The position numbers were made by a program, and so were the translations under genes. Shown here piece by piece: positions 9,978 through 20,724 of a DNA stretch of 64,000 bases; within the stretch, counting starts at the first letter, position 1; each line of letters starts with the position of its first letter. The stretch comes from Geobacillus thermocatenulatus (GTDB taxonomy: Bacteria > Bacillota > Bacilli > Bacillales > Anoxybacillaceae). Where the stretch lies: the NCBI RefSeq assembly GCF_002217655.1, contig NZ_NEWK01000001.1:1436001-1500000 (forward strand), read 5' to 3'. The notes beneath the pieces were generated by a model that was given only the letters and a program-made list of their open reading frames with translations, did no database searches and was not told where the DNA came from.

Positions 9978-10771
9978 CGATTCGCATTGTCATCGCGGGG
10001 CCGCGCGGCCGCATGGGCCGAGAAGCGGTTGCGCTCGTACAGCAAACCGATCACTTTGAACTGGCTGCGGTCATCGACCGCCGTTACGATGGACAAAATT
10101 TAGCGGAGATCGACGGATTTTCCGGCGTCAACGCCCCGATTTACACCGATGCGGCCCGCTGTTTTGCCGAGGTGAAGCCGGATGTATTGATCGATTTGAC
10201 AACGCCGGAAGCCGGAAAGCGGCACACCGAGCTGGCGCTGCGTTACGGCGTTCGTCCGGTCGTCGGCACAACTGGATTTACGCCGGAAGAGATCGAGCGG
10301 CTCACCAAGCTGGCGGAAGAGAAAGAAATCGGCGCCATCATCGCGCCGAATTTTGCCGTCGGAGCAGTGTTGATGATGAAATTCGCCCGCATGGCGGCCA
10401 AATATTTCACTGATGTGGAAATCATTGAATTGCACCATGATCAAAAGCTTGACGCACCGTCCGGAACGGCGTTGAAGACGGCGCAGCTCATTGCCGAAGT
10501 GCGACCGTCGAAAAAGCAAGGCCACCCGAACGAAAAGGAAACGCTTGCTGGCGCGCGCGGCGCGGAATATGACGGCATCCCGATCCACAGCGTCCGTCTG
10601 CCGGGCTTTGTCGCTCATCAAGAAGTGATTTTCGGCGGCAACGGCCAGACGTTGACGATCCGCCACGATTCGTTCGACCGCCGCTCGTTTATGTCCGGGG
10701 TGAAGCTGGCAGTGGAAACGGTGATGCATCTACATACGCTTGTCTATGGGCTGGAGCATATTTTGGAATAG
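9974..10771 (+). CDS. dapB: 4-hydroxy-tetrahydrodipicolinate reductase
   Basis: A 265-residue enzyme of the diaminopimelate/lysine pathway. The nucleotide-binding motif [11 protein letters not shown] is at the N-terminus. The catalytic stretch [19 protein letters not shown] (His-His with the DAPSGTA loop) and the C-terminal [16 protein letters not shown] are intact. In a spore former it also supplies dipicolinate. Confidence 0.95.
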   Translation: MTIRIVIAGPRGRMGREAVALVQQTDHFELAAVIDRRYDGQNLAEIDGFSGVNAPIYTDAARCFAEVKPDVLIDLTTPEAGKRHTELALRYGVRPVVGTTGFTPEEIERLTKLAEEKEIGAIIAPNFAVGAVLMMKFARMAAKYFTDVEIIELHHDQKLDAPSGTALKTAQLIAEVRPSKKQGHPNEKETLAGARGAEYDGIPIHSVRLPGFVAHQEVIFGGNGQTLTIRHDSFDRRSFMSGVKLAVETVMHLHTLVYGLEHILE

Positions 10772-10802
10772 TGTGCAAACTGTGCAAACGGGGGAGAATG
10801 GA

Positions 10803-11237
10803 ATGAAAATCGCGTTAATTGCCCATGACCAAAAAAAGGCAGAGATGGTCGCATTTGCGACCGCCTATGCGCCTGTGCTTGCAAACCATGAATTGTACGC
10901 CACCGGCACGACCGGCTTGCGCATCCAGGAGGCGACCGGTCTTCCCGTTCATCGCTTCCAATCGGGGCCGTACGGAGGCGACCAAGAAATCGGGGCGATG
11001 ATCGCCCGCAATGAAATGGATCTGGTCATTTTTTTCCGCGATCCGCTCACCGCCCAGCCGCATGAGCCGGACATCAGCGCATTGATGCGGCTTTGCGACG
11101 TCTATGCCGTGCCGTTGGCGACGAACATCGGCACGGCCGAGCTGCTCATCCGTGCGTTGGAGCGCGGCGATTTGGCATGGCGCAGCATTGTGCGCGGCCG
11201 AACAAAAGGCGGGGAGGAATCGAAAACAGAAAGGTGA
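10803..11237 (+). CDS. mgsA: Methylglyoxal synthase
   Basis: Converts dihydroxyacetone phosphate to methylglyoxal and phosphate. The 144-residue protein shows the N-terminal [10 protein letters not shown], the phosphate-binding TGTTGLRI loop and [15 protein letters not shown], which holds the catalytic Asp. The ATG follows GGGGGAGAATGGA. The gene sits between dapB and bshB1, the order known for Bacillus. Confidence 0.95.
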   Translation: MKIALIAHDQKKAEMVAFATAYAPVLANHELYATGTTGLRIQEATGLPVHRFQSGPYGGDQEIGAMIARNEMDLVIFFRDPLTAQPHEPDISALMRLCDVYAVPLATNIGTAELLIRALERGDLAWRSIVRGRTKGGEESKTER

Positions 11238-11242
11238 CAGCG

Positions 11243-11953
11243 ATGATGGAAACGTGTGACTTGTTGGCGTTCGGCGCCCATCCGGATGATGTTGAAATCG
11301 GCATGGGAGGGACGATCGCCAAATACGTACGCCGTGGGTGCCGTATTGTCATTTGCGACTTGACGCAAGCCGAGCTTTCGTCCAACGGCACGGTCGACGA
11401 GCGGCAGAGAGAGGCGGCCGAGGCGGCCCGCCGGCTCGGTGTATCCGAGCGGTTGAACCTTGGGCTGCCTGACCGCGGCCTTTACGTCGAGGAAGAGACG
11501 ATCCGCCAGATCACAGCGGTCATCCGCCGCTATCGGCCGCGTCTTGTATTCGCCCCCTATTGGGAAGATCGACATCCGGATCACGGGCGATGCGCCCGCC
11601 TTGTCGAGGAAGCGGTCTTTTCCGCCGGCATCCGCCGCTATGGCGCCGGAGAGCTTGGCGATGCGCACCGCGTTCGGGCGGTGTATTATTATATGATCAA
11701 TGCCTTTTGCCGCCCGCATTTTCTCATCGATATTAGCGAAACGATCGATGACAAGCTGGACAGCCTGCGCGCGTACGAAAGCCAGTTTCAAAAACGGCCT
11801 GGCTCGGTTGACACCCCGCTGACCAACGGCTACATCGAGATGATTGAAAGCCGCGAGCGCTGGTTCGGTCAACAAATCGGCGCGGCGTATGCGGAAGGGT
11901 TTTTGACGAAAACGCCGATTCATCTTTCCAATTTGTTTGAGGAGGAGCGATGA
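11243..11953 (+). CDS. bshB1: Bacillithiol biosynthesis deacetylase BshB1
   Basis: Deacetylates N-acetylglucosaminyl-malate in bacillithiol synthesis. The 236-residue LmbE-fold protein carries the zinc motif [12 protein letters not shown] near the N-terminus and [11 protein letters not shown] in the middle. Its stop overlaps the bshA start (ATGA), so the two consecutive pathway enzymes are coupled. The family start [11 protein letters not shown] was chosen over longer in-frame options that run through mgsA. Confidence 0.93.
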   Translation: MMETCDLLAFGAHPDDVEIGMGGTIAKYVRRGCRIVICDLTQAELSSNGTVDERQREAAEAARRLGVSERLNLGLPDRGLYVEEETIRQITAVIRRYRPRLVFAPYWEDRHPDHGRCARLVEEAVFSAGIRRYGAGELGDAHRVRAVYYYMINAFCRPHFLIDISETIDDKLDSLRAYESQFQKRPGSVDTPLTNGYIEMIESRERWFGQQIGAAYAEGFLTKTPIHLSNLFEEER

Positions 11954-13086
11954 AGCTGAAAATCGGGATTGTTTGCTATCCGACGGTCGGGGGCTCCGGA
12001 GTGGTCGCCACTGAGCTTGGCAAGCTGTTGGCGGAGCGGGGGCATGAGATTCACTTTATCTCATCGAGCATGCCGTTTCGTTTGAATAAAGTGTATGGCA
12101 ACATTTATTATCATGAAGTCAGTGTCAACCAATATTCCGTCTTTCAATACCCGCCGTACGATTTGGCATTGGCAAGCAAAATTGCTGAGGTGGCAAAGCG
12201 GGAACGGCTCGATGTGCTTCATGCCCATTACGCCGTTCCTCATGCCGTCTGTGCGGTGTTGGCGCGGCAAATGGTCGGCGAGCTGCCGATCATCACGACG
12301 CTGCACGGTACGGATATCACCGTGTTAGGCTATGATCCGTCGCTTTCCGATATGATCAAATTTGGCATCGAGCAGTCGGATATCGTTACGGCGGTGTCTG
12401 ACGCCCTTGCCCGGCAGACGTATGAACTGCTCGATGTGCAAGCGACGATCCATACCGTCTACAATTTTGTCGATGAACGCGTCTACCGTCGTCGGGAAGC
12501 GGGCCATTTACGGCGCGAGTACGGCATTCGCGACGATGAACGAGTTGTGATCCATGTCTCGAATTTCCGGAAAGTGAAGCGTGTGCCTGATGTAGTGCGA
12601 GCGTTTGCCATCGTGCGCCGGCACGTGCCAGCTAAGCTCTTGCTTGTGGGCGACGGTCCGGAAATGACCGTCGTCTGCCGGCTTGTGAAAGAGCTTGGGC
12701 TGCAAGATGATGTCCGCTTTTTAGGAAAACAGGATAAACTCGAAGAGCTGTATTCGATCAGTGATGTGATGATGCTTTTGTCGGAAAAAGAAAGCTTCGG
12801 GCTCGTATTGCTTGAAGCGATGGCGTGCGGCGTTCCGTGCATCGGCACGGCCATCGGCGGGATTCCGGAAGTGATTGAGGATGGGAAAACCGGGTTTTTA
12901 TGCCCGCTTGGCGATGTCAAAGAGGCGGCAAGACAGGCGATGGCGCTGTTGACAGACTGCCGGTTGCACGCTGAGATGGCAAGACAGGCGGTGCAAACGG
13001 TTGAGCGCAAGTTCCGCTCGGCCGACATCGTCGGCCAGTATGAACAGCTGTACACTTCGCTTGCGGCAAGGAAGGTGAAACGATGA
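11950..13086 (+). CDS. bshA: Bacillithiol glycosyltransferase BshA
   Basis: First enzyme of bacillithiol synthesis: transfers GlcNAc from UDP-GlcNAc to L-malate. A 378-residue GT4-type enzyme (GT-B fold) with the Gly-rich [16 protein letters not shown] loop near residue 10. The C-terminal nucleotide-sugar site has [19 protein letters not shown]. It overlaps bshB1 upstream and cca downstream by 4 nt each. Confidence 0.93.
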   Translation: MKLKIGIVCYPTVGGSGVVATELGKLLAERGHEIHFISSSMPFRLNKVYGNIYYHEVSVNQYSVFQYPPYDLALASKIAEVAKRERLDVLHAHYAVPHAVCAVLARQMVGELPIITTLHGTDITVLGYDPSLSDMIKFGIEQSDIVTAVSDALARQTYELLDVQATIHTVYNFVDERVYRRREAGHLRREYGIRDDERVVIHVSNFRKVKRVPDVVRAFAIVRRHVPAKLLLVGDGPEMTVVCRLVKELGLQDDVRFLGKQDKLEELYSISDVMMLLSEKESFGLVLLEAMACGVPCIGTAIGGIPEVIEDGKTGFLCPLGDVKEAARQAMALLTDCRLHAEMARQAVQTVERKFRSADIVGQYEQLYTSLAARKVKR

Positions 13087-14297
13087 AACCGCCGTTTGAA
13101 CAGGCGCTCGGCATTATCCGACAATTGAAGCGGCATGGCTATGAGGCGTATTTTGTCGGCGGCGCGGTGCGCGACTTGTTGATCGGACGTGCGATCGGCG
13201 ACGTCGATATCGCGACAAGCGCTCTGCCGGAAGAAGTGATGCGCTTGTTTCCGAAAACGATCGACGTCGGTTCGAAACACGGCACGGTCGTCGTTGTGCA
13301 TGAAGGAACGGCGTACGAAGTGACGACATTCCGCACGGACGGCGATTATGAAGACCATCGCCGTCCGGAGTCGGTGACGTTCGTTCGTTCGCTTGAGGAA
13401 GACTTAAAGCGGCGCGATTTCACGATGAACGCCATCGCCATGGATGAACGCGGAACGATCATTGATCCGTTTGGCGGACAAGAGGCGATCGAGCGGCGGC
13501 TCATTTGCACGGTCGGGGCGGCGGACGAACGGTTTCGCGAAGATGCGCTCCGCATGATGCGGGCTGTTCGCTTCGTCAGCCAACTTGGATTTGCCCTTGC
13601 TGAGGACACGAAGCGGGCGATCGTCCAAAACGCACCGCTTATGGCCCACATTTCGGTCGAACGGATGACCATGGAAATGGAAAAACTGCTCGCCGGTCCG
13701 TTCGTTGCCGAGGCGCTGCCGCTGTTGGCCGATACCGGGCTGTTCGCTTATTTGCCTGGGCTGGCCGCAAAAGAGCAGCTGCTGCGCTCGGCCGCCGCCT
13801 TTCGCTGGCCATGGCTTACAAAGCGCGAAGAGCGCTGGGCGCTTCTTTGCCGCGCGCTTGATGTCAAAGACATCCGTCCGTTTTTGCGCGCCTGGAAGCT
13901 TCCCAACAAAGTCATCGATGAAGCTGGCGCCATTTTGGCGGCGCTCGATGATGTCCCTAGGCCGGAGGCGTGGACGAACGAACAGTTGTTTTCAGCCGGC
14001 CTCGAGCGGGCGCTATCGGTTGAAGCGGTGCGCGCCGCGTTTTGCGGCGCGCTGTCTGAACTGCATCATGAGGAGCTCCGCCGCCGCTTTGCGGCGCTGC
14101 CGATCAAAACGAAAAGGGAGCTTGCCGTCAACGGGAAAGACGTCATTCGCTGGGCTGGAAAACCTGCCGGTCCGTGGGTGAAAGAGACGCTGGATGCCAT
14201 CTGGCGGGCGGTCGTCAGCAGCGAAGTCGAAAATGAGAAGGAGCGGATTTACGCATGGCTCATGGAGCGCAATCGGACACACGAAAAAAACTGTTAG
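13083..14297 (+). CDS. cca: CCA tRNA nucleotidyltransferase
   Basis: Adds or repairs the 3'-CCA of tRNAs. A 404-residue class II nucleotidyltransferase with [10 protein letters not shown], the catalytic Asp pair in GDVDIATSA, and the template region [12 protein letters not shown]. The C-terminal arm is helical. It matters here because three of the four tRNA genes in this window lack an encoded CCA. Confidence 0.93.
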   Translation: MKPPFEQALGIIRQLKRHGYEAYFVGGAVRDLLIGRAIGDVDIATSALPEEVMRLFPKTIDVGSKHGTVVVVHEGTAYEVTTFRTDGDYEDHRRPESVTFVRSLEEDLKRRDFTMNAIAMDERGTIIDPFGGQEAIERRLICTVGAADERFREDALRMMRAVRFVSQLGFALAEDTKRAIVQNAPLMAHISVERMTMEMEKLLAGPFVAEALPLLADTGLFAYLPGLAAKEQLLRSAAAFRWPWLTKREERWALLCRALDVKDIRPFLRAWKLPNKVIDEAGAILAALDDVPRPEAWTNEQLFSAGLERALSVEAVRAAFCGALSELHHEELRRRFAALPIKTKRELAVNGKDVIRWAGKPAGPWVKETLDAIWRAVVSSEVENEKERIYAWLMERNRTHEKNC

Positions 14298-15244
14298 AGT
14301 TGTTTGCCGAAGCGAACGGCGAGTTTTTGTCCGGGCAAAAAATCAGCGAACAGCTCGGCTGTTCGCGGGCGGCGGTATGGAAGCATATCGAGGAGCTGCG
14401 CAAAGAAGGATTTGAACTCGAAGCAGTGCGCCGCCTTGGCTACCGGATTATCAGCACGCCGGATAAAGTGACGGCCAACGAAATCCAGCTCGGCTTAAAA
14501 ACGGAAAAACTTGGCCACGCGATCCACTTTTTTGACGAAGTCGATTCGACGCAGCGCATTGCGGCAAGGCTCGCGTATGAAGGGGCGCCGGAAGGAACGC
14601 TCGTCGTCGCGGAAGAGCAAAAGGCCGGGCGCGGGCGTTTGGATCGGAAATGGTTTTCCCCAAAAGGGACGGGCATTTGGATGAGCCTCATTTTGCGGCC
14701 GGCCATCTCGCCGCAGCGGGCGCCGCAGCTGACGCTGCTTGCCGCGGTGGCCGTCAGCCAGGCGATTCAGGAAGTGACCGGGCTTGTCCCAGACATTAAA
14801 TGGCCGAATGACATTTTGCTTGACGGCAGAAAGTGCGTCGGCATTTTAACAGAGCTGCAAGCCGACCCTGACCGCGTCCATTCCGTCATCATCGGCATCG
14901 GCATCAACGTCAACCAAACGATCGAGCAGTTTCCGGAGGATATCCGGGCCATCGCGACATCGCTGGCCATTGAAAAGGGCCGGCCCGTAAAGCGCGCCCC
15001 GCTCATTCAGGAAATTTTGTTCCGGCTTGAGCGGCTGTATGAGCAATATTTGGCGCATGGCTTCCGTCCGATTAAGCTTCTTTGGGAAGGGTACGCCGTT
15101 TCGATCGGCAAGCCGGTGACAGCGAGAACGCTGAACGGCGTGATTCACGGCATCGCCCGCGGCATCACCGACGACGGGCTGCTCATCCTTGAAGATGAGC
15201 AAAAAAACATCCATTACATCCATTCTGCCGATATTCAGTTCTAA
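14255..15244 (+). CDS. birA: Biotin--protein ligase / biotin repressor BirA
   Basis: Bifunctional 329-residue protein. The N-terminal winged helix (about 10-70, GQKISEQLGCSRAAVWKHIEE) binds operator DNA. The central ligase domain has the GRGRLDRKW biotinyl-adenylate loop and KWPNDILLDGRK, and a C-terminal SH3-like domain ends the protein. It charges biotin carboxylases and, as a biotinyl-AMP-loaded dimer, represses biotin genes. A matching operator lies before bioF at 62.7 kb. The start overlaps the cca 3' end by 43 nt. Confidence 0.93.
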   Translation: MAHGAQSDTRKKLLELFAEANGEFLSGQKISEQLGCSRAAVWKHIEELRKEGFELEAVRRLGYRIISTPDKVTANEIQLGLKTEKLGHAIHFFDEVDSTQRIAARLAYEGAPEGTLVVAEEQKAGRGRLDRKWFSPKGTGIWMSLILRPAISPQRAPQLTLLAAVAVSQAIQEVTGLVPDIKWPNDILLDGRKCVGILTELQADPDRVHSVIIGIGINVNQTIEQFPEDIRAIATSLAIEKGRPVKRAPLIQEILFRLERLYEQYLAHGFRPIKLLWEGYAVSIGKPVTARTLNGVIHGIARGITDDGLLILEDEQKNIHYIHSADIQF

Positions 15245-15275
15245 TTTGCCACTAGAAAAATTGTAACAATTTTGT

Positions 15276-15281
15276 TAAAAT
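15276..15281 (+). promoter_or_regulatory. Possible -10 box of the panBCD operon
   Basis: TAAAAT lies ~18 nt before the first leader stem-loop. The -35 region (TAGAAA, 17 nt upstream) is poor. Confidence 0.35.
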
Positions 15282-15298
15282 ACAAAGCGAGGAAAAGG

Positions 15299-15394
15299 GC
15301 AGTATCTTTCGCAAGAAGAACTGCACCGAGGACGACAGCACGAATAGGTGAAGGAAATGATCTGCCTTGATCCTTTTTTGAAGGACTAGGACAG
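15299..15394 (+). ncRNA. Candidate pan RNA motif in the panB leader
   Basis: Two consecutive stem-loops with unpaired adenosines stand upstream of panB. The first (15299-15324) is a GCAGT/ACTGC stem, a bulge with A residues, then TCTT/AAGA. The second (15362-15394) is CTG/CAG, a bulged A, CCT/AGG, an internal loop, then TCCTT/AAGGA. Tandem bulged-A hairpins before panB are the description of the Firmicutes pan motif. The assignment is from memory of that motif, not a covariance search. Confidence 0.55.
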
Positions 15395-15426
15395 AGGGAT
15401 GAACGAAACCGACGGCGGTTTTATGG

Positions 15427-15467
15427 CGTCCTTCTTTCTCAAGGCGGGAAAGAAGGACGTTTTGTTT
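15427..15467 (+). terminator. Attenuator-like terminator in the panB leader
   Basis: A 12-bp stem (CGTCCTTCTTTC / GAAAGAAGGACG) with a 9-nt loop is followed by TTTTGTTT, 44 nt before the panB start. Its place between the leader hairpins and the gene suggests transcription attenuation. Confidence 0.75.
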
Positions 15468-15510
15468 CGGGCGGTTCATCTCCTCTGCAGTCAAAGAGGA
15501 GGGAACGAAA

Positions 15511-16350
15511 ATGAAAGCGAAAACCGATTTTTTCCACATGAAGCAGGCGGGTGAGCCGATCGTGATGGTGACCGCCTACGATTTTCCGTCCGCGAAGCTT
15601 GCCGAGCAAGCCGGCGTCGACATGATTTTGGTCGGCGATTCGCTCGGCATGGTTGTGCTTGGGTATGATTCAACGATCCCGGTGACGGTCGATGATATGA
15701 TCCACCATACGAAGGCGGTTCGCCGCGGTGCGCCGAACACGTTTATTGTCACCGATATGCCGTTTATGTCGTACCATGCGTCCAAAGAAGAGGCGCTGCA
15801 AAACGCCCGCCGCATCATGCAAGAGTCAGGGGCGAACGCCGTGAAAGTCGAAGGGGCGGATGAAGTCGTCGATAGGATTGCCGCGCTGACGAAAGCCGGC
15901 GTGCCGGTCGTCGCCCATCTCGGGTTGACGCCGCAATCGGTCGGCGTTCTTGGCGGCTATAAAGTGCAAGGCAAAGATGCTGAAAGTGCGAAAAAGCTGC
16001 TCGATGATGCGAAACAATGCGAGCAGGCGGGAGCGATCGCCCTTGTCTTAGAGTGTGTTCCGAAGCAGCTCGGGGCGGCCATGGCCCGGGAACTCACCAT
16101 TCCCGTCATCGGCATCGGCGCCGGGGCGGAAGTCGACGGCCAAGTGCTCGTGTATCACGATTTGCTTGGCTACGGTGTCACCCGCGTGCCGAAGTTTGTG
16201 AAACAATACGCGTCCATCCAAGAGACGATCGTCGAGGCGTTAGCCAACTACGTCGCTGATGTCAAACTGCGCCAGTTCCCGGAGCCGGCGCACACGTTTA
16301 CGATGAAGGAAGAAGAATGGGTGGCGCTTTACGGAGGAAAGCAAGGATGA
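15511..16350 (+). CDS. panB: 3-methyl-2-oxobutanoate hydroxymethyltransferase
   Basis: Makes ketopantoate from 2-oxoisovalerate and methylene-tetrahydrofolate. A 279-residue TIM-barrel enzyme with [19 protein letters not shown], the metal-binding [12 protein letters not shown], and the conserved GGYKVQGKD and IGIGAG segments. It is the first gene of panBCD; its stop overlaps panC by 4 nt. Confidence 0.95.
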   Translation: MKAKTDFFHMKQAGEPIVMVTAYDFPSAKLAEQAGVDMILVGDSLGMVVLGYDSTIPVTVDDMIHHTKAVRRGAPNTFIVTDMPFMSYHASKEEALQNARRIMQESGANAVKVEGADEVVDRIAALTKAGVPVVAHLGLTPQSVGVLGGYKVQGKDAESAKKLLDDAKQCEQAGAIALVLECVPKQLGAAMARELTIPVIGIGAGAEVDGQVLVYHDLLGYGVTRVPKFVKQYASIQETIVEALANYVADVKLRQFPEPAHTFTMKEEEWVALYGGKQG

Positions 16351-17249
16351 TCGTGATGGATCAGATTGCAGCGATGCAGGCGCTCATGCGCCAATATCGC
16401 CGTGAAGGAAAGACGATCGGGTTCGTTCCGACGATGGGCTATTTGCATGAAGGGCATACCTCCCTCATCGATCGGGCGCGCGCGGAAAACGACATCGTCG
16501 TCCTAAGCGTTTTCGTCAACCCGCTTCAGTTCGGACCGAACGAAGACTTTGCCCGTTATCCGCGCGATTTCGAGCGCGACCGGCGCATCGCCGAACAGCA
16601 TGGAGTCGACGTCTTGTTCCATCCGGAAGCGGACGAGATGTATCCGGAGCCGCTTACCGTACGAGCGATCGTTCAAGCGCGCGCCGACGTGCTGTGCGGA
16701 CGGTCGCGCCCCGGCCATTTTGACGGCGTGGCGACGGTGCTCATGAAGCTGTTCAACATTGTGATGCCCGACCGCGCGTACTTTGGGATGAAAGATGCCC
16801 AACAGGTGGCGGTCGTCGACGGTTTGATCCGCGATCTCAATTTTCCGATCGAGCTCGTGCTGGTGCCGACGGTCCGCGAGGCGGACGGGCTGGCGAAAAG
16901 CTCGCGCAACGTCTATTTGTCGCCGCAAGAACGGAGTGAGGCGCCGGCGCTGTATGCAGCGCTTCAAGCAGCCGCTTCCGCCGTCGAACGAGGGGAGCGG
17001 AGCGCAGCGGCCATCCGCCGGATGGTTAGAGAGCATATTGAAGCGCATACGCACGCTGAGATCGATTATGTCGAAGTATGTTCATATCCGGACTTGACGC
17101 CGCTTGAGACGCTCGCCGGGACAGTGTTGATCGCTGTCGCCGTCCGATTTGCGAGCGCCCGGTTGATCGACAATATCATGATTGAGTTGCCCAAAACCGG
17201 CGAACAAGGGGATGGAAAGGGGGAGCAAGCATGTTTCGCACGCTCATGA
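16347..17249 (+). CDS. panC: Pantothenate synthetase
   Basis: ATP-dependent ligation of pantoate and beta-alanine. A 300-residue cytidylyltransferase-fold enzyme with the [14 protein letters not shown] signature (HxGH), [14 protein letters not shown], and KSSRNVYLS near residue 200. The ATG overlaps the panB stop; GGAGGAAA precedes it. The 3' end overlaps panD by 19 nt. Confidence 0.95.
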
Positions 17250-17614
17250 ACGCCAAAATTCACCGCGCTCGTGTAACAGAGGCCAATCTCGATTACGTCG
17301 GCAGCATTACGATCGATGAAGATATTTTGGATGCCGTCGGCATTGTGGCGAATGAAAAAGTACAGGTCGTGAACAATCATAATGGAGCCCGTTTTGAAAC
17401 ATACGTCATCCCCGGTGAGCGCGGCAGCGGCGTCTTTTGCCTAAACGGCGCCGCCGCCCGCCTTGTGCAAAAAGGGGACGTCATTATCGTCATCTCATAT
17501 GTGCTCGTTCCAGAGGAAAAAATCGCCGCCCATCGACCGAAAATCGCGATTATGGACGAAAACAACCGGATTGTGCAGCTCATTGCCGAAGAGCCGGCGC
17601 ATACGGTTTTATGA
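17231..17614 (+). CDS. panD: Aspartate 1-decarboxylase proenzyme
   Basis: Supplies beta-alanine for PanC. A 127-residue pyruvoyl enzyme; self-cleavage is expected between Gly24 and Ser25 (YVGSIT), making the pyruvoyl group on the alpha chain. Lys9 (MNAKIHRA) and the [11 protein letters not shown] segment are conserved. It is the last gene of panBCD. Confidence 0.95.
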
Positions 17615-17618
17615 GGGC

Positions 17619-17643
17619 AAAAAGGGGCTTTCCGCCCCTTTTC
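17619..17643 (+). terminator. Terminator after panD
   Basis: AAAAGGGGC and GCCCCTTTT pair around a 5-nt loop. Confidence 0.8.
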
Positions 17644-17661
17644 GTTTTGAGGTGATCGTTT

Positions 17662-20391
17662 ATGGCAACGCGCTTTGTCATCATTGACTTGGAGACAACC
17701 GGAAATGGGCCGAAAAAAGGCGATCGGATCATCCAGCTCGGCATGGCGGTCGTCGAAGATGGCCTGATTGTCGAACGGTTTGCCAGCTTTTTTAACCCGG
17801 AACAGCCCATTCCGCTGTTCATTCAGCAGCTGACGAACATCAACGAACAGATGATCGAAGGAGCACCGCTGTTTGCTGACAAGGCGAGCGAGATCGCCGC
17901 CATGATGGAGGGGGCGTATTTCGTCGCCCATAACGTCGATTTTGATTTGCCGTTTTTGCAGGCGGAGCTCGAGCGGGCCGGGCGTCCGCCGTTTGCCGGC
18001 CCGACGATCGATACGGTGGAACTCGCACGCATCGTGCTGCCGACGGCGGAAAGCTACAAGCTTGGCGATTTGGCGAAACAGCTCGGCCTTCGCCATGACC
18101 GCCCGCACCAGGCGGACAGCGATGCGGAAGTGACCGCCAAACTGTTCATTGCCTTGATCAAGCGGCTCTCCCGTCTGCCGCTTATGACGCTTGAGCAACT
18201 GCGCGGTCTTGCCCGCCGCTTGAAAAGCGATATTTACTTGCTCCTTGATGCGGTCATCGCCAAAGAGCGGAACAAGGCGTCGGCCGACCGTGCTGTCGCC
18301 GTATACCGCGGCATTGCGTTGAAACAACCAGCGCCGGAGCCAGATGAGAGCGATCGGCGCCCCGCTTTGGCTTCGTTCGCTGCCTTTTGCGAACAGGAGC
18401 CGCCCCTTCCGCTTCTCGGCTACAAGCGGCGCGCGGGACAGTGGGAGATGATGCGGCTCGTTTATGAGGCGCTGTCGACGTCCCAGCACGCGCTCATTGA
18501 AGCAGGGACCGGACTTGGCAAATCGCTCGCCTATTTGATTCCCGCTGCTTTTTTTGCCTGTGAGCAGCAAGAGCGGGTCGTCATCAGCACGCATACCCTC
18601 CAGCTGCAGGAGCAGCTCATTCGCCGTGATTGGCCGGTATTGCGGCAAATCGCGCCGTTTCCGCTCCGCGTCGCCGTTTTGAAAGGAAAGCAACATTACT
18701 TATCCCTTGACAAGTTCGCTTCGTTTTTGTCGGAGCCGTCTGACACGTACGATGCGGCGCTCTTGAAATGCCAGGTGCTCGTTTGGCTGCTTGAGACCGA
18801 CAGCGGCGACTTGGACGAATTGAATGTGTCATCCGGCGCCCGTCTCCTATTGTCCGCGCTTGCCATCGGCGAAGAGGAAGACGGCGGGCGGCATTATTTT
18901 TTCGCCCGGGCGAAAGAGCGCTCCGAACGGGCGGATGTGGTCATTACCAACCATGCGCTTTTGCTTCATGATTTGACCGGCCCGGCGCCGCTTTTGCCGC
19001 CGTTTCGCCATTTGATCATCGATGAGGCGCATCGGCTTGAAGATGCCGCCGCCCGGTGTTTTGGCGAGCAGATTGGCTATGTGTCGTTTCGCCTGCTGAC
19101 CGCCAAAATCGCACAGACGATCGCGAAATGGCAAGAAGCAGAACAGGACGCACCGAATGGGGCTCTTGTCCGTTGCCAGCAGCGCCTTGAGGAGCTGCAG
19201 TTTGAAGGGGACGAGTTGTTCCGCCTGTTGCGCCGCTATGCGCTCGAGAAAAAGCCGGCTCGCGCTGGACGTTGCCGCTATCGCTTTTCGCCGACGGACG
19301 AACAGAGCCGGGCGTGGCAGGCGGCGGTGGAGTTATGCTGGCGCCTGCGCGATTTGGCGGCGGCGCTATCCGCTGAAGCGAAGCCGCTTCTATCCGCTGA
19401 TACGAGTGGCGATTTCCCACCATCCGCCTTGCTGTCGGCTGATTTGGCGGCTCTCAACCGGCAAATGGCTGCGCTTGTGCGTTTGCTGACCGAAAAGGAG
19501 CCGGGTGTCGTCCGGTGGATCGAAGCGGACGAAAAAGGGGCGGCGAACGCTGTCCGCCTTTACTCACAGCCGGTTGACCTTGCTGACTTTTTCGCCGATC
19601 AACTGTTTATGAAAAAACGGAGCGTCGTGTTGACGTCGGCGACGCTCACGGTCCGCGGCCGGTTCACGTATATGGCGGCGCGTCTTGGTCTTGAGGATTT
19701 TTATCCACTTTGCCGCTCGTTTCCGCCGCCGTTTCGTTACGAGGAGCAGGCCGCGCTCTTCGTGCCGGCGGACATGCCGCTCGTTTCTGCCGTGCCGCTT
19801 GAAGATTACGCCGAAGCGGTCGCCGCTTCGGTGCTTGCGATCGCCCGACGCCTCGGACGGCGGGTGCTTGTGTTGTTCCCTTCGTATGAACTGTTGAAAC
19901 TGACGGTTGATGCGTTGAAGACGGAGGAAGAAGGCGAGCCGTTTGTTTTGATCGCTCAAGGGGTGCAAAGCGGCAGTCCGGCAAAGCTCTTGCGGACGTT
20001 TTTGCAGTTTGAGCATGCGGTGTTGTTTGGGACGAGCAGCTTTTGGGAAGGGGTCGATCTGCCAGGTTCAGCGCTCGATGTGCTTGTCATCGCCCGCTTG
20101 CCGTTTGCGCCCCCGGACGATCCCGTGATGGAGGCAAAAAGCGAGCGCATTCGCCTAGAAGGCGGCGATCCGTTTTCCGAGCTGGTGCTTCCTGAGGCGG
20201 TGCTTCGTTTTAAGCAAGGGTTTGGCCGCCTCATTCGCACGGAAGACGACAAAGGAGCCGTATTTGTGCTGGATCGGCGGCTTTTGGCTTCCCCGTACGG
20301 CGCGGATTTTCTCGCTTCCTTGCCGCCGCTTTCGGTGCATGAAGGCGTGCTTTCTGAGCTGCTCGACAAGGCGGAAACTTGGCTTTCGTAA
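17662..20391 (+). CDS. dinG: DinG-type helicase with exonuclease domain
   Basis: A 909-residue protein combining an N-terminal DEDDh exonuclease (IIDLETTG from Asp9; HNVDFDLPFL; HQADSDAEVT) with an XPD/DinG-like helicase. Walker A GTGLGKS is at 282-288 and DEAH at 454-457; motif VI lies in QGFGRLIRTEDD. The four Cys of the iron-sulfur cluster in enteric DinG are not evident, as in other Bacillus exonuclease-fused members. The likely role is DNA repair, such as 3'-5' degradation; strand direction is not deducible from sequence. Confidence 0.9.
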   Translation: MATRFVIIDLETTGNGPKKGDRIIQLGMAVVEDGLIVERFASFFNPEQPIPLFIQQLTNINEQMIEGAPLFADKASEIAAMMEGAYFVAHNVDFDLPFLQAELERAGRPPFAGPTIDTVELARIVLPTAESYKLGDLAKQLGLRHDRPHQADSDAEVTAKLFIALIKRLSRLPLMTLEQLRGLARRLKSDIYLLLDAVIAKERNKASADRAVAVYRGIALKQPAPEPDESDRRPALASFAAFCEQEPPLPLLGYKRRAGQWEMMRLVYEALSTSQHALIEAGTGLGKSLAYLIPAAFFACEQQERVVISTHTLQLQEQLIRRDWPVLRQIAPFPLRVAVLKGKQHYLSLDKFASFLSEPSDTYDAALLKCQVLVWLLETDSGDLDELNVSSGARLLLSALAIGEEEDGGRHYFFARAKERSERADVVITNHALLLHDLTGPAPLLPPFRHLIIDEAHRLEDAAARCFGEQIGYVSFRLLTAKIAQTIAKWQEAEQDAPNGALVRCQQRLEELQFEGDELFRLLRRYALEKKPARAGRCRYRFSPTDEQSRAWQAAVELCWRLRDLAAALSAEAKPLLSADTSGDFPPSALLSADLAALNRQMAALVRLLTEKEPGVVRWIEADEKGAANAVRLYSQPVDLADFFADQLFMKKRSVVLTSATLTVRGRFTYMAARLGLEDFYPLCRSFPPPFRYEEQAALFVPADMPLVSAVPLEDYAEAVAASVLAIARRLGRRVLVLFPSYELLKLTVDALKTEEEGEPFVLIAQGVQSGSPAKLLRTFLQFEHAVLFGTSSFWEGVDLPGSALDVLVIARLPFAPPDDPVMEAKSERIRLEGGDPFSELVLPEAVLRFKQGFGRLIRTEDDKGAVFVLDRRLLASPYGADFLASLPPLSVHEGVLSELLDKAETWLS

Positions 20392-20539
20392 AGCGGGCTT
20401 TATTTCTCATAAAGATGGACGAAACGGCGCAATCTAAAGGTGTCAGGCGGCAAAAAACCCCGCATGAAGCGGGGGGAAGAAGCAAATTGGCGTTGACGGT
20501 GTAGGCGGGCAAATTTGTTATGAAATGATCGGACAAACC

Positions 20540-20548
20540 TGCTATAAT
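20540..20548 (+). promoter_or_regulatory. Extended -10 promoter for ypmA-ypmB
   Basis: TGCTATAAT is a perfect extended -10 element ~175 nt before ypmA. The -35 region is weak. The long leader in between shows no clear hairpin. Confidence 0.55.
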
Positions 20549-20724
20549 AGGGAAGAAGCACAACTGCGATGACAGTTTGCGCCTTGCCGTTTGGCTTTGT
20601 CGGCTTGGCCGCAGAGGTGCGAAGAAGCACGCCTTTTGTCATCTTCGCTGTATTTGTATTGTTGCCGGAGCCGCCGGCGTGTATAAGTAACAAAATTTGC
20701 GCCGCACAGGAGGAAACGACGAAA

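Noticed and set aside
15261..15281. TTGTAAC...GTTAAAA as a second BirA operator upstream of panB
   Set aside because: The half-sites are only 6 nt apart instead of ~15 and one arm is degenerate.
15299..15467. T-box riboswitch in the panB leader
   Set aside because: No T-box core (AGGGTGGNACCGCG) or specifier-loop layout; tandem bulged-A hairpins fit the pan motif better.
17377..18696. Long open frame (439 codons) on the minus strand opposite panD and dinG
   Set aside because: It mirrors the high-GC codon pattern of dinG, lacks a family pattern, and has no ribosome site; a shadow of the real gene.
20446..20476. Terminator-like stem (CCCCGC/GCGGGG) after dinG
   Set aside because: The T tract is on the minus strand, where no gene ends; on the plus strand the stem lacks a U run.
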